Below, piece by piece: positions 25,469-34,199 of a stretch of 64,000 bases of DNA (its first letter is position 1; each line of letters opens with the position of its first letter). This DNA is from CAYQVW01 sp964421245 (GTDB lineage Bacteria > Margulisbacteria > WOR-1 > XYC2-FULL-46-14), in NCBI GenBank assembly GCA_964421245.1, contig CAYQVW010000003.1, positions 65,164-129,163 of the forward strand. Reading direction: 5' to 3'. Under the pieces are notes generated by a model. The model was not told the DNA's origin and searched no databases. It saw only the letters and a program-made list of their open reading frames with translations. Position numbers and translations under genes: made by a program.

Positions 25469-26302
25469 ATGGGACTAAGAAAAAAACGACCAATGACCCC
25501 GGGACAAAGATTTCAGATAGTCGATGACTATTCTGATATTACTAAACACGAACCGGAAAAATCACTTCTTCGCGTATTAAAGAAAAAGGGTGGCCGTGGT
25601 TTTGGTGGCCGAATTTCTATGCGTCATCGTGGTGGCGGAAATAAAAAGAAATATCGTTTAGTTGATTTCAAGAGAGACAAGGATGATATTCCAGCAGAAG
25701 TTTTGGCTATTGAGTACGATCCAAATCGCAATGCTAGAATCGCCTTAATTAAATATAGTGACGGTGAAAAACGCTACATTATTGCACCATTGGGACTTGA
25801 GGTTGGGCGTACTGTAATGTCTTCGGGAAAAGAGGCAGAGATAGAGGTAGGAAATTGTCTACCTTTGCGTCTGATTCCGGCTGGTACAATTGTTCACAAT
25901 GTTGAGATGCAACCGGGCCGTGGGGGACAGTTAGCTCGTGGAGCTGGTGTTGGAGTTATGCTTCTTGCCAAAGAGAGTGGTTATGCGATTGTAAGAATGC
26001 CTTCTGGTGAACAACGCATGATTAACCTAGATTGTCGTGCAACGATTGGTCAGGTTGGAAATACAGATGCAAGAAATGTCAGCTTAGGTAAAGCTGGTAA
26101 AACTCGTTTTCTTGGTAGAAGACCAAAAGTTCGAGGCTCGGTAATGAATCCTTGTGATCATCCGCATGGTGGTGGTGAAGGCCGTGCTCCAATTGGTAGA
26201 GCTGGTCCACTTACACCTTGGGGTAAGCCTACTCTTGGTTATAAAACTCGTCGAGGAAAGAGACGTTCGGATAGATTTATTTTGTCTAGGAGGCCTACAT
26301 AA
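25469..26302 (+). CDS. rplB: 50S ribosomal protein L2
   Basis: 277 aa. Contains RGGGNKKKYRLVDFKRDK and the peptidyl-transferase-centre loop NPCDHPHGGGEGRAPIGR with the key His. The usual length and position in the S10 block. Confidence 0.98.
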   Translation: MGLRKKRPMTPGQRFQIVDDYSDITKHEPEKSLLRVLKKKGGRGFGGRISMRHRGGGNKKKYRLVDFKRDKDDIPAEVLAIEYDPNRNARIALIKYSDGEKRYIIAPLGLEVGRTVMSSGKEAEIEVGNCLPLRLIPAGTIVHNVEMQPGRGGQLARGAGVGVMLLAKESGYAIVRMPSGEQRMINLDCRATIGQVGNTDARNVSLGKAGKTRFLGRRPKVRGSVMNPCDHPHGGGEGRAPIGRAGPLTPWGKPTLGYKTRRGKRRSDRFILSRRPT

Positions 26303-26589
26303 TGGGAAGATCTAGTAAAAAAGGTCCATTTGTTGACGGACATCTTATGCAAAAGATAGAAAAGATGGAAAAGAGCGGAAGTAAGCAGGTTATTAAAACC
26401 TGGTCACGTCGTTCAACCATTATTCCAGAAATGATTGGATACACTATTGCGGTTCATAATGGGAAACGGCACATACCGGTCTATATCAATGAAAATATGA
26501 TTGGACATAAATTAGGTGAGTTTTCACATACTAGAATATTTAAGGGACACGGAGGACTAGGTGCTAAAGAAGCAGCTGGGCCTACATAA
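26302..26589 (+). CDS. rpsS: 30S ribosomal protein S19
   Basis: 95 aa. RSSKKGPFVDGHLM, WSRRSTIIPEMIGYTIAVHNG and LGEFSHTRIFKGHGG are the family signature. One-base overlap with rplB. Confidence 0.97.
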   Translation: MGRSSKKGPFVDGHLMQKIEKMEKSGSKQVIKTWSRRSTIIPEMIGYTIAVHNGKRHIPVYINENMIGHKLGEFSHTRIFKGHGGLGAKEAAGPT

Positions 26590-26928
26590 ATGAGTAAAAA
26601 ATCAAAAGCACAATTTAAATATATTAGAATTTCACCTCTCAAATTGAGGAGAGTTGTAAATCTAGTTCGAGGTAAAGATTGTTTGTATTCTTTATCTCTT
26701 TTACAGTCCATGCCAAACAAGGGAGCAAGGATTGTTGAGAAAATTCTTACCTCTGCAATGGCTAGTGCCAAGAATAACTTGAATGCCAAAGATGATAGTT
26801 TATTTGTTAGTGAGATTTTGGTTGATGGGGCCGGAATGCTAAAGCGTTTTCGTGCTCAATCTCGTGGTCGTGGTGCACCAATTAAAAAGCGTATGTCGCA
26901 TTTGACAGTATCAATAGAGGAGAAATAG
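26590..26928 (+). CDS. rplV: 50S ribosomal protein L22
   Basis: 112 aa. YIRISPLKLRRVVNLVRGKD at the N-terminus and the tunnel loop ending FRAQSRGRGAPIKKRMSHLTV. Directly abuts rpsS. Confidence 0.97.
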   Translation: MSKKSKAQFKYIRISPLKLRRVVNLVRGKDCLYSLSLLQSMPNKGARIVEKILTSAMASAKNNLNAKDDSLFVSEILVDGAGMLKRFRAQSRGRGAPIKKRMSHLTVSIEEK

Positions 26929-27633
26929 ATGGGTCAAAAAGTAAATCCAAAAGGTTTTAGACTTGGTATTACAGACGAAGGTGACACAACCTGGTATGCC
27001 AAGGGAGATTATGCAGAGCTGGTACTAGAAGATTTAGAGATTAGAAAGTACTTAAAAAATCATCTTTATAGGGCAGGAGTTTCAAAGATCAAGCTTTCTC
27101 GTCGGGCTAACCAGATTACAGTTGATCTTTATACTGCACGTCCGGGACTCATTATTGGTCGTGGTGGTAAAGATATTGCAATTGTTCGAGATGCTTTGAT
27201 TAAGAAGATTGGCAAACAGGTTCAGCTAAACATTCATGAAGAGAAGAATGCAGAACGTTCTGCTCAGTTGGTTGCAGAGTCAATTGCTTCTCAGCTTGAA
27301 AGACGAATCTCTTTCCGTCGTGCGATGAAGCAGGCGGTTTCAAAGGTTTTAAGATCGCACGCAAAGGGAATCAAGGTAAAGTGCGGTGGACGTTTAGGTG
27401 GATCAGAAATTGCAAGAAAAGAGTGGTATAGAATGGGGCGTGTTCCTCTTCACACTCTTCGAGCTAAGATTGATTATGGTTTTACAGAAGCGATGACAAT
27501 TTATGGAAAGATTGGGGTAAAGGTTTGGATTTATTCAGGAGATTTAATTCCAGGAGCGGATCAGAAGCCTAAAGCTCCTGCTGATAGAAAAGGAGAAAAA
27601 GTTGGCGATAACACCAAAAAAGCAAAAATATAG
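26929..27633 (+). CDS. rpsC: 30S ribosomal protein S3
   Basis: 234 aa. Type II KH domain with RPGLIIGRGGKDI near residue 65, then SFRRAMKQAVSKVLR and GVKVWIYSGDLIPG. The C-terminal tail (KPKAPADRKGEKVGDNTKKAKI) overlaps the rplP start by 32 bases, a large overlap for this operon. Confidence 0.97.
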   Translation: MGQKVNPKGFRLGITDEGDTTWYAKGDYAELVLEDLEIRKYLKNHLYRAGVSKIKLSRRANQITVDLYTARPGLIIGRGGKDIAIVRDALIKKIGKQVQLNIHEEKNAERSAQLVAESIASQLERRISFRRAMKQAVSKVLRSHAKGIKVKCGGRLGGSEIARKEWYRMGRVPLHTLRAKIDYGFTEAMTIYGKIGVKVWIYSGDLIPGADQKPKAPADRKGEKVGDNTKKAKI

Positions 27634-28012
27634 AAAGTCGCAAAAAAGGCGACTTTGGGGAAAAGCTACCCGTGGAAACACTCTTCATTTTGGAGAGTAT
27701 GGTCTGCAGATTATGGAGATCGGATATTTGAAGACTAACCAGATCGAAGCTGGACGAAAGGCTTTGGCTCATTCACTTAAACGTGGAGGAAAGGTTTGGG
27801 TTAGGGGATGTGCAGATAAGCCAGAGACTGCTCGAGCTGCTGAAACTAGAATGGGTGGTGGAAAGGGTGCGCCAGTTGGATATGTTTTACCTGTTCGCGC
27901 TGGACACATTTTGTTTGAAGTTGCTGGTATTACTCGTGATCAAGCGGTAGAAGCATTTCGAGTTGCTTCATTTAAATTGCCGCTTGAAGTTAGGATGGTA
28001 GAAAGACAATGA
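27602..28012 (+). CDS. rplP: 50S ribosomal protein L16
   Basis: 136 aa. ATRGNTLHFGEYGLQIME and RMGGGKGAPVGYV are L16 signatures. The start is a TTG at 27602 (MAITPKKQKYRKSQ) with AAAAGGAGAAAA upstream; no in-frame ATG exists before the conserved part. Hence rplP begins inside rpsC. Confidence 0.94.
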   Translation: MAITPKKQKYRKSQKRRLWGKATRGNTLHFGEYGLQIMEIGYLKTNQIEAGRKALAHSLKRGGKVWVRGCADKPETARAAETRMGGGKGAPVGYVLPVRAGHILFEVAGITRDQAVEAFRVASFKLPLEVRMVERQ

Positions 28013-28206
28013 AGGCAATCGATGTAAGAAAATTAAATAAAGTTGATTTAGAAAAAAAGCTTGCTGACTTACAAAAGAAGTTAAGGGAACATCGTTTTAA
28101 TTCAGCAAGAGGCGAGATTAAAAATCCTTTGGCAAAGAAACATTTTAAAAAGGATATTGCTCGGATCTTAACAATTATGAGGGAGAAAATTAATGAAAAA
28201 GATTAG
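28009..28206 (+). CDS. rpmC: 50S ribosomal protein L29
   Basis: 65 aa, two-helix protein with KKLREHRFNSARGEIKNPL. It overlaps rplP by four bases and rpsQ by 14. Confidence 0.96.
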   Translation: MKAIDVRKLNKVDLEKKLADLQKKLREHRFNSARGEIKNPLAKKHFKKDIARILTIMREKINEKD

Positions 28207-28561
28207 GAAGGGTGTTGTTGTAAGCGACCGTATGGATAAAACGGTTGTGGTTCGGGTTGAAAGAGTTTTTCAACATCCTGTATTTAAGAAAATAGTTAAA
28301 AAGTATTCTCGTTTTAAAGCTCACGATAAGGATAATAAGTGCAAGGTAGGGGACCAAGTTGAGATTATTGAGACTAAGCCTATTTCAAAAGATAAGCGTT
28401 GGAAGGTGACTAATATTTTAGGCTTTGAAAAGGTTAAAACTAGAATTCGACCAGGTCGTCTGCACAAGAAGGTTGAAGAAGTTAAAGAAGAATTGAAAGA
28501 AGAAGGGACAGGTCGCGACCTGTCCGTACAGGAGCCAGTTCAAGAAGGGGAGAATAAATGA
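28193..28561 (+). CDS. rpsQ: 30S ribosomal protein S17, with repeat-containing C-terminal extension
   Basis: 122 aa against a usual 80-90. The OB fold (KGVVVSDRMDKTVVVRVERV, ...GDQVEIIETKPISKDKRWKV) ends near residue 85. The remaining tail is Glu/Lys-rich, and residues 105-113 (GTGRDLSVQ) come from a palindromic repeat. Overlaps rplN by four bases. Confidence 0.96.
   Translation: MKKIRKGVVVSDRMDKTVVVRVERVFQHPVFKKIVKKYSRFKAHDKDNKCKVGDQVEIIETKPISKDKRWKVTNILGFEKVKTRIRPGRLHKKVEEVKEELKEEGTGRDLSVQEPVQEGENK
28505..28530 (+). repeat. Palindromic element, copy 4 (in rpsQ)
   Basis: Perfect palindrome GGACAGGTCGCGACCTGTCC flanked by G and GTACA. Read in frame as GTGRDLSVQ. Confidence 0.85.
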
Positions 28562-28926
28562 TTCAGACAGAAACAAGATTAGTCGTTGCCGACAATTCTG
28601 GCGCAAAGGAAATTCTTTGCATTAGAATTCTTGGCCATTCACATTCTCGCTATGCAAGTATTGGAGATATAATTGTTGGAGTTGTTAAGGTTGCATCGGC
28701 CAATGGGTTGGTTAAGGATGCAGAAAAAGTTAAGGCTGTAATTGTTCGAACAGGACAGAAGATTCGACGCGAAGATGGCTCGTACGTTTCTTTCGATCAG
28801 AACGCGGCAGTGGTTATTGATAAAGATGGCAATCCACGCGGAACTCGTATTTTTGGACCAGTTGCGAGAGAATTGCGCGAAAAAAAATATATGAAGATTG
28901 TTTCATTGGCTCCTGAGGTAGTGTAA
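28558..28926 (+). CDS. rplN: 50S ribosomal protein L14
   Basis: 122 aa, exactly the family length. TRLVVADNSGAKEILCIRILG at the N-terminus and FGPVARELREKKYMKIVSLAPEV at the C-terminus. Confidence 0.98.
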   Translation: MIQTETRLVVADNSGAKEILCIRILGHSHSRYASIGDIIVGVVKVASANGLVKDAEKVKAVIVRTGQKIRREDGSYVSFDQNAAVVIDKDGNPRGTRIFGPVARELREKKYMKIVSLAPEVV

Positions 28927-28929
28927 AAA

Positions 28930-29256
28930 ATGAAAAATAAAAAATTAAAAATTAAAAAAGGTGACAAAGTCTTGGTTCTTTCTGGAAAAGATAAGGGCAA
29001 GAAAGGAAAGATTTTAAAAGTTTTCCCTAAGAGCTCTAAGGTTGTTGTTGAAGGTGTGAATATAATAAAAAAACATCAACGACAAACTCAAAATTTTAAA
29101 GGTGGGATTGTTGATAGACCAAATGCAATGACTGTTGATAAAGTAATGCTTATCTGTCCGCGTTGCAACTCGCCCGCTCGGGTCGGTAAGAAAGTTATTG
29201 ATCAAAAGCGAGTACGCTTTTGTAGAAAGTGCAAAGAGGTAGTTGATAAATTATGA
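28930..29256 (+). CDS. rplX: 50S ribosomal protein L24 with C-terminal zinc ribbon
   Basis: 108 aa. KOW motif (KKGDKVLVLSGKDKGKKGKI) followed by a Cys4 ribbon: CPRC near residue 76 and CRKC near 100. The first codons come from an AAAAATTAAAAATT-type simple sequence (KNKKLKIKK). Overlaps rplE by four bases. Confidence 0.96.
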   Translation: MKNKKLKIKKGDKVLVLSGKDKGKKGKILKVFPKSSKVVVEGVNIIKKHQRQTQNFKGGIVDRPNAMTVDKVMLICPRCNSPARVGKKVIDQKRVRFCRKCKEVVDKL

Positions 29257-29798
29257 GTGCATTAGATTTAAAAGAAAAATATACTAAAAAAGTTGTTCCA
29301 GCTTTGATTAAAAAGTTTGAATATAAGAACGTTATGGCTGTTCCTAAAATGACCAAAGTTGTTATTTCTTGTGGTGTTCCAGAGGGGGTTGCAAATTCCA
29401 AGGCCTGCGATGTTGCTTTAGATGAGCTAAATTTAATTTCTGGACAAGCTCCAGTAAAAAAACTAGCAAAAAAGGCGATTGCAGGATTCAAATTAAAGAA
29501 GAATGATCCGATTGGTGGAATGGTGACGCTGCGAGGCAAAAAAATGTATGAGTTTTTAAGTAAATTAATTAATATCTGTTTGCCACGCGTTCGGGATTTT
29601 AGGGGATTAAACCCAAAATCTTTTGATGGTAGAGGAAATTACTCTTTTGGAGTAAAAGAGCAATTGATTTTTCCGGAAATTGATTATGATAGGGTAGATA
29701 AAACTCGTGGAATGAATATCACCCTTGTAACAACAGCGGATTCTAATGACGAAGCAAGGGGATTACTTGAGGGACTCGGAATTCCATTTGTTAGATAG
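29253..29798 (+). CDS. rplE: 50S ribosomal protein L5
   Basis: 181 aa. KNVMAVPKMTKVVISCGV, LPRVRDFRGLNPKSFDGRGNYSFG and EIDYDRVDKTRGMNITLVTTA are the L5 pattern. Binds 5S rRNA. Its stop codon's last base is the first base of a palindromic repeat. Confidence 0.98.
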   Translation: MSALDLKEKYTKKVVPALIKKFEYKNVMAVPKMTKVVISCGVPEGVANSKACDVALDELNLISGQAPVKKLAKKAIAGFKLKKNDPIGGMVTLRGKKMYEFLSKLINICLPRVRDFRGLNPKSFDGRGNYSFGVKEQLIFPEIDYDRVDKTRGMNITLVTTADSNDEARGLLEGLGIPFVR

Positions 29799-29825
29799 AG
29801 ACATGCCATGGCATGTCTATACAGA
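29798..29825 (+). repeat. Palindromic element, copy 5 (between rplE and rpsN)
   Basis: Same AGACATGCCATGGCATGTCT core as copy 1, tail ATACAG. It begins at the last base of the rplE stop codon and is followed by the AGAAGGGGAG ribosome site of rpsN. Confidence 0.85.
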
Positions 29826-29836
29826 AGGGGAGAAAT

Positions 29837-30022
29837 ATGGCAAAGAAAGCATGGTTAGAAAGAAAAAGAAAGGGACCGAAGTTTGAAGTTCGTGCAAAGA
29901 ACCGTTGCAATGTTTGTGGAAGAGCCAGAAGTTACATTAGAAAATTTGGCTTGTGTAGAATTTGTTTTAGAAAAATGGCGCATCAGGGAGTTTTGCCTGG
30001 TGTGAGGAAAGCCAGTTGGTGA
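29837..30022 (+). CDS. rpsN: 30S ribosomal protein S14, zinc-binding short type
   Basis: 61 aa, the type Z length. MAKKAWLERKRKGPKFEVR followed by CNVCGRARSYIRKFGLCRIC (two CxxC zinc pairs). ATG 29837 is chosen because GGGGAG lies just upstream; an ATG at 29813 is in frame but falls inside the repeat. Confidence 0.96.
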   Translation: MAKKAWLERKRKGPKFEVRAKNRCNVCGRARSYIRKFGLCRICFRKMAHQGVLPGVRKASW

Positions 30023-30026
30023 TGTA

Positions 30027-30054
30027 GAGGCACGCCATGGCGTGCCTGTACGAA
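30027..30054 (+). repeat. Palindromic element, copy 6 (between rpsN and rpsH)
   Basis: AGGCACGCCATGGCGTGCCT palindrome flanked by G and GTACGAA. It is followed by the AAAAGGAG site of rpsH. Confidence 0.85.
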
Positions 30055-30067
30055 AAGGAGAAAATTA

Positions 30068-30481
30068 ATGGCAATGACAGATCCGATTTCAGATTTGATT
30101 GTAAGAATAAAAGCTGCGATTTTACGTCGTAGGGATACAGTTGACCTTCCTTCTTCAAAATTGAAGAAAGCGCTGGTTGATGTATTGAAAAATGAAGGAT
30201 TTATTCAAAATTATGATGAGTTGACTAAAGGCAAAAAGCGAGTTTTACGTATTCGTCTTAGATATGCAAAAGATCAGTATGGAAAGATTGTCGCTTCAGC
30301 CATAACAGAAATGAAGAGAATTAGTAGTCCAGGTTGTCGGGTTTATAAACATGCAAATGAGCTTAATCGTATTTCGGGTGGTTTTGTTACAGCTATTCTT
30401 TCCACCTCATCTGGCTTAAAAACAGATAATCAAGCCAGAATGCAAAAGATTGGTGGAGAGGTTTTGTTACATGTTAGTTAG
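30068..30481 (+). CDS. rpsH: 30S ribosomal protein S8
   Basis: 137 aa. MTDPISDLIVRIKAAI at the N-terminus; the usual C-terminal half is present, with ISSPGCRVYKHANEL and the terminal GGEVLLHVS. ATG 30068 follows AAAAGGAG by nine bases. Confidence 0.96.
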   Translation: MAMTDPISDLIVRIKAAILRRRDTVDLPSSKLKKALVDVLKNEGFIQNYDELTKGKKRVLRIRLRYAKDQYGKIVASAITEMKRISSPGCRVYKHANELNRISGGFVTAILSTSSGLKTDNQARMQKIGGEVLLHVS

Positions 30482-30489
30482 GAGGTCTT

Positions 30490-31041
30490 ATGTCAAGGGT
30501 TGGTAGAAAACCAATAGAGGTTCCAAAGGGAGTGCAAGTCAAGATTACTGGTGACCAAGTGGAAGTATCCGGTCCCAAGGGAACACTTAGTCTTGTTATT
30601 GATACTCATTTCATTAATGCCGAGTTAAAAGAAAATCAAGTTCTTGTAACTCGCAAAAAAGAAATCGCAACAGTTCGTGCTAAGCATGGTTTATATCGTG
30701 CTTTAATTTACAATATGATTAAGGGTGTAACTGATGGTTATGAAAAGACTCTTCAGCTGGTTGGGGTAGGATACCGTGCCTCTATGCAGGGAAAGAAGCT
30801 TGTTTTGGCTTTGGGTTTTTCTCATCCGATCGAGGTTGATCCGCCGGCGGGAATTAGTTTTAAACTTGATGGACCAAATAAGATTACTGTTATTGGAGCA
30901 GATAAACAATTGGTTGGTCAGGTTGCGCAGGATATTAGATATTCTCGACCGGTTGAGCCGTATAAAGGAAAAGGAGTTCACTACTCTGGTGAAACTATTA
31001 GAAGAAAAGCTGGAAAAGCAGCAAAAACAGGAGCTAAGTAA
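30490..31041 (+). CDS. rplF: 50S ribosomal protein L6
   Basis: 183 aa. SRVGRKPIEVPKGVQVKI, two repeated domains, and YKGKGVHYSGETIRRKAGK at the C-terminus. Overlaps rplR by one base (TAATG). Confidence 0.98.
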   Translation: MSRVGRKPIEVPKGVQVKITGDQVEVSGPKGTLSLVIDTHFINAELKENQVLVTRKKEIATVRAKHGLYRALIYNMIKGVTDGYEKTLQLVGVGYRASMQGKKLVLALGFSHPIEVDPPAGISFKLDGPNKITVIGADKQLVGQVAQDIRYSRPVEPYKGKGVHYSGETIRRKAGKAAKTGAK

Positions 31042-31361
31042 TGGTTAGAAGAATTAGAAGAAGGAAAATTATTGGAACAGCAGAAAAGCCAAGGATTTCT
31101 GTATTTAGATCGAACTCTCATATCTATGCGCAAATCATTGATGATTTTGCTGCAAAAACTTTGGTTGCATGTTCAACGCTTGAGCTTGATATAGAAAAAT
31201 CTTCAAACATCAAGGCTGCAGAAGCTATAGGATCTGAACTTGCTAAGAAGGCGAAGGCAGCCGGTATTTCAAAGGTTGTTTTTGATCGAGGTACTTTTTT
31301 ATATCATGGAAGAATAAAGGCATTAGCAGATGCAGCACGAAAAGGAGGCTTAGAGTTTTAA
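31041..31361 (+). CDS. rplR: 50S ribosomal protein L18
   Basis: 106 aa, about ten residues shorter than usual at the N-terminus. Conserved RISVFRSNSHIYAQIIDD and the end DRGTFLYHGRIKALADAARKGGLEF are complete. 5S rRNA-binding. Confidence 0.97.
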   Translation: MVRRIRRRKIIGTAEKPRISVFRSNSHIYAQIIDDFAAKTLVACSTLELDIEKSSNIKAAEAIGSELAKKAKAAGISKVVFDRGTFLYHGRIKALADAARKGGLEF

Positions 31362-31362
31362 T

Positions 31363-31905
31363 ATGGGAAGATTTGAACACCGTAGAGAGCCAAAGGAATT
31401 TGAAGAAAAAGTTATTCAAGTACGCCGAGTATGTAAGGTAGTTTCTGGTGGAAAAAGACTTGGCTTTAGAGTCTTATCTGTAATTGGAGATAAAAAGGGA
31501 AGAGTTGGAATTGGATTGGCTCGTGCAGGTGAAGTTGTTGCTGCTATTCGTAAATCAATGGAAACAGCAAAAAAGAATCTAGTTCATGTGCCTTTAATAT
31601 CTGGAACAATTCCACACCAAGTAAAAGGACGTTTAAGTAAGAGCGTAGTTGTTATGAGACCAGCTCCATCTGGAACTGGTGTTATTGCAGGTGGTGCAGT
31701 ACGTACAGTGCTCGAGCTTGCCGGAGTTCGTGATGCAGTTGCAAAATCAATTGGATCAGCTAATGCGGTGAATGTTGCCAAGGCAACCGTTGAAGGATTG
31801 TCACGGCTTAAGAAAAGAGAAGATCTTGAAGCATTAAGAGGCAAAAAAGTATTTGTTAAGTATCGTCAGGAGACGGTAGAGCAGGAGACAACCGAAAATG
31901 TTTAA
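31363..31905 (+). CDS. rpsE: 30S ribosomal protein S5
   Basis: 180 aa. N-terminal dsRBD-like part (KVIQVRRVCKVVSGGKRLGF) and AVRTVLELAGVRDAVAKSIGSANAVNVAKAT are typical. It is followed directly by rplO: the rpmD (L30) gene normally found here is missing. Confidence 0.98.
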   Translation: MGRFEHRREPKEFEEKVIQVRRVCKVVSGGKRLGFRVLSVIGDKKGRVGIGLARAGEVVAAIRKSMETAKKNLVHVPLISGTIPHQVKGRLSKSVVVMRPAPSGTGVIAGGAVRTVLELAGVRDAVAKSIGSANAVNVAKATVEGLSRLKKREDLEALRGKKVFVKYRQETVEQETTENV

Positions 31906-32305
31906 GCAGTCTAATTTAAAACATAAAAAGAAAAACTTTAAAAGAGTTGGTCGAGGGACCGGCTCTGGACATGGAAAGACCGCCTGCCGTGGGCACAAAG
32001 GACAAAGAAGTCGTGCTGGTGGTACCAAGGGAAGATACTTCGAGGGTGGACAGACCCCACTCTACAGGAGGCTTCCAAAGAAACGCGGATTTAAAAATTT
32101 TCTATTTAAAAAGGTGTTTGATGTTATTAATGTTTCTGATTTGGCAGAATATAACAAAGAAATCAGTTTTAAAGATAGCAAGAAACCGGTAAAGATTTTG
32201 GGAAATGGAGAGCTTAAAAAGGCACTTGCGGTTACAGCTCAGGCATTTTCTAAAACCGCAAAAGAAAAGATTGAAAAAGCAGGAGGATCTGTCGTTAAAT
32301 GTTAA
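31898..32305 (+). CDS. rplO: 50S ribosomal protein L15
   Basis: 135 aa. KRVGRGTGSGHGKTACRGHKGQ and the GGQTPLYRRLPKKRGF segment. Overlaps rpsE by eight bases and secY by seven. Confidence 0.97.
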   Translation: MFKQSNLKHKKKNFKRVGRGTGSGHGKTACRGHKGQRSRAGGTKGRYFEGGQTPLYRRLPKKRGFKNFLFKKVFDVINVSDLAEYNKEISFKDSKKPVKILGNGELKKALAVTAQAFSKTAKEKIEKAGGSVVKC

Positions 32306-33561
32306 ATTTGCTCAGAGCATTTTTTACAATTCCTGATCTAAAGAAGAAGATCATATTTACTATTATGATGATTGTTGTCTTTAGGTTGGGTGGTCATATT
32401 CCAGTTGCTGGTGTTGATCCGGTAAAGCTTGCTTCTTTGTTTTCAAAGGGAAGTTTAATGGGATTTTTAGATATGTTTACTGGTGGAGCTCTAATGCGTT
32501 TTTCAATATTCGCGATGGGAATTATTCCGTTTATTAATGCTTCTATTATAGTACAGCTTCTAACTGCAGTTATTCCTCACTTAGAAAAGCTTGCAAAAGA
32601 GGGGGACGCAGGACGCAAACAAATTCAACAGTATACTCGTTACTTAGCGATAGGCCTTGCTACTTTCCAATCAACCGCAATGGCTTTTTGGATGAGAAAT
32701 GTTCTTCAAGATGGATTCAGTTTCCCAGTGTTTTTATTTGTAACGGTTGTTTCTCTTACTGCGGGATCGGCCATGGTTATGTGGCTGGGTGAGTTGATAA
32801 CAGAACGCGGTCTTGGAAACGGGGCCTCTATGATTATTTTTGTCGGTATTATTGCTCGTATTCCATCGTATATTGGAAGAACAGTTACTTTGGTTGTTGG
32901 CGGTGCCAGTATTGTTGGGGTTATCTTTTTACTTTTATCTTTCATTGCTCTTATTATTGGGATTGTATTTATTCAAGAAGGTCAGAGGAGAATCCCAGTA
33001 CAATATGCCAAGAGAGTTGTTGGTAGAAAGATGATGGGTGGGGGAAATACCTTTATTCCACTTAGAATTAATCAGGGTGGAGTAATTCCTATTATCTTTG
33101 CATCATCGGTTTTGATCTTTCCTGCAACCTTGGCTCAGTTTATTCCAGTTCCATTCATGCAGAAATTTGCTTCATTTTTAGCTCCAGGTGGATTGTTTTA
33201 TATGATCGCTTATTTTGTTTTGATTTTCTTTTTCACGTATTTTTACACGGCCCTAACTTTTAATCCGACTGAGTTAGCTAACAATATTAAAAAATATGGT
33301 GGTTTTGTTTTGGGTATTCGTCCGGGTAAACCGACTGCTGATTTCCTAGAATTTACAATTAGTAGATTAACATTTGTTGGTGCCCTGTTTTTAGCAACAA
33401 TTGCCTTAGTTCCAACTGTTGTCGAAGGGGTTACTAAGATTACCAGTTTCCAAGGGTTAGGTAGTACAGCATTATTGATTGTTGTTGGTGTGGCACTTGA
33501 TCTCGTTCGACAAGTTGAAACACATCTTGTTACAAGACAGTATGAGGGGCTATTGGCATGA
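32299..33561 (+). CDS. secY: Preprotein translocase subunit SecY
   Basis: 420 aa, ten predicted membrane helices. Conserved FRLGGHIPVAGVD, GGALMRFSIFAMGIIPFINASIIVQLL and the cytosolic loop EGQRRIPVQYAKR, plus GVIPIIFASS. Forms the protein-conducting channel with SecE. Confidence 0.98.
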   Translation: MLNLLRAFFTIPDLKKKIIFTIMMIVVFRLGGHIPVAGVDPVKLASLFSKGSLMGFLDMFTGGALMRFSIFAMGIIPFINASIIVQLLTAVIPHLEKLAKEGDAGRKQIQQYTRYLAIGLATFQSTAMAFWMRNVLQDGFSFPVFLFVTVVSLTAGSAMVMWLGELITERGLGNGASMIIFVGIIARIPSYIGRTVTLVVGGASIVGVIFLLLSFIALIIGIVFIQEGQRRIPVQYAKRVVGRKMMGGGNTFIPLRINQGGVIPIIFASSVLIFPATLAQFIPVPFMQKFASFLAPGGLFYMIAYFVLIFFFTYFYTALTFNPTELANNIKKYGGFVLGIRPGKPTADFLEFTISRLTFVGALFLATIALVPTVVEGVTKITSFQGLGSTALLIVVGVALDLVRQVETHLVTRQYEGLLA

Positions 33562-34199
33562 TAATTATACTTATGGGACCACCAGGATCAGGCAAGGGGA
33601 CACAAGCAGTCAAATTGGCAGAGAAAGCTTCTTTGCCGCACATTGCAGTTGGAGATATGCTCCGAGAGGCAGTTTCTGCTCAATCTGAATTAGGTAAAAA
33701 GGCTGAAGAATTCATGAAGTCTGGCAATCTAGTTCCAGACGAACTTACAATTGATCTTGTAAAAGAGAGGGTAAGTCGTCTTGATTGTGATAATGGCTTT
33801 ATTCTTGATGGTTTTCCAAGGTCAACTCTTCAGGCTGACGCGCTTGATGAGATTTTAGAAGATATGGATTATAAAGTAGTTTACATTGATATTCCAGAAG
33901 AAGAGGTTATTGCGCGTAATTCAAAAAGAGTTAGCTGCAGAAGTTGTAGAACAGTTTATAATCTAGAAAATAATCCTCCAGAAAAAGAGGGTGTTTGTGA
34001 CGAATGTGGTGGAGAACTTTATCAAAGAGAAGATGATAAACCAGAAGTTATAAAAGATCGCTATGGTGTATATGAAAAAAATACCCAGCCATTGGTTGAT
34101 CGTTATTCGAAGAAAGGGAACCTAATACAAGTGCCTGGTCAAGGTGGAATTGGTCAGGTTTTTAATTCTTTGGTTTCTGCTCTAGATATTGGAGCATGA
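33558..34199 (+). CDS. adk: Adenylate kinase with zinc-type LID
   Basis: 213 aa. P loop GPPGSGKGTQA, DGFPRSTLQAD, and a LID domain with four Cys (CRSC and CDEC, about residues 128-154) as in zinc-binding Gram-positive-type adenylate kinases. Converts ATP and AMP to two ADP. Four-base overlaps with secY and map. Confidence 0.97.
   Translation: MIIILMGPPGSGKGTQAVKLAEKASLPHIAVGDMLREAVSAQSELGKKAEEFMKSGNLVPDELTIDLVKERVSRLDCDNGFILDGFPRSTLQADALDEILEDMDYKVVYIDIPEEEVIARNSKRVSCRSCRTVYNLENNPPEKEGVCDECGGELYQREDDKPEVIKDRYGVYEKNTQPLVDRYSKKGNLIQVPGQGGIGQVFNSLVSALDIGA

Noticed and set aside
29813..29836. Upstream start for S14 (MSIQKGRNM...)
   Set aside because: It lies in the repeat tail; the GGGGAG site and family alignment support ATG 29837.
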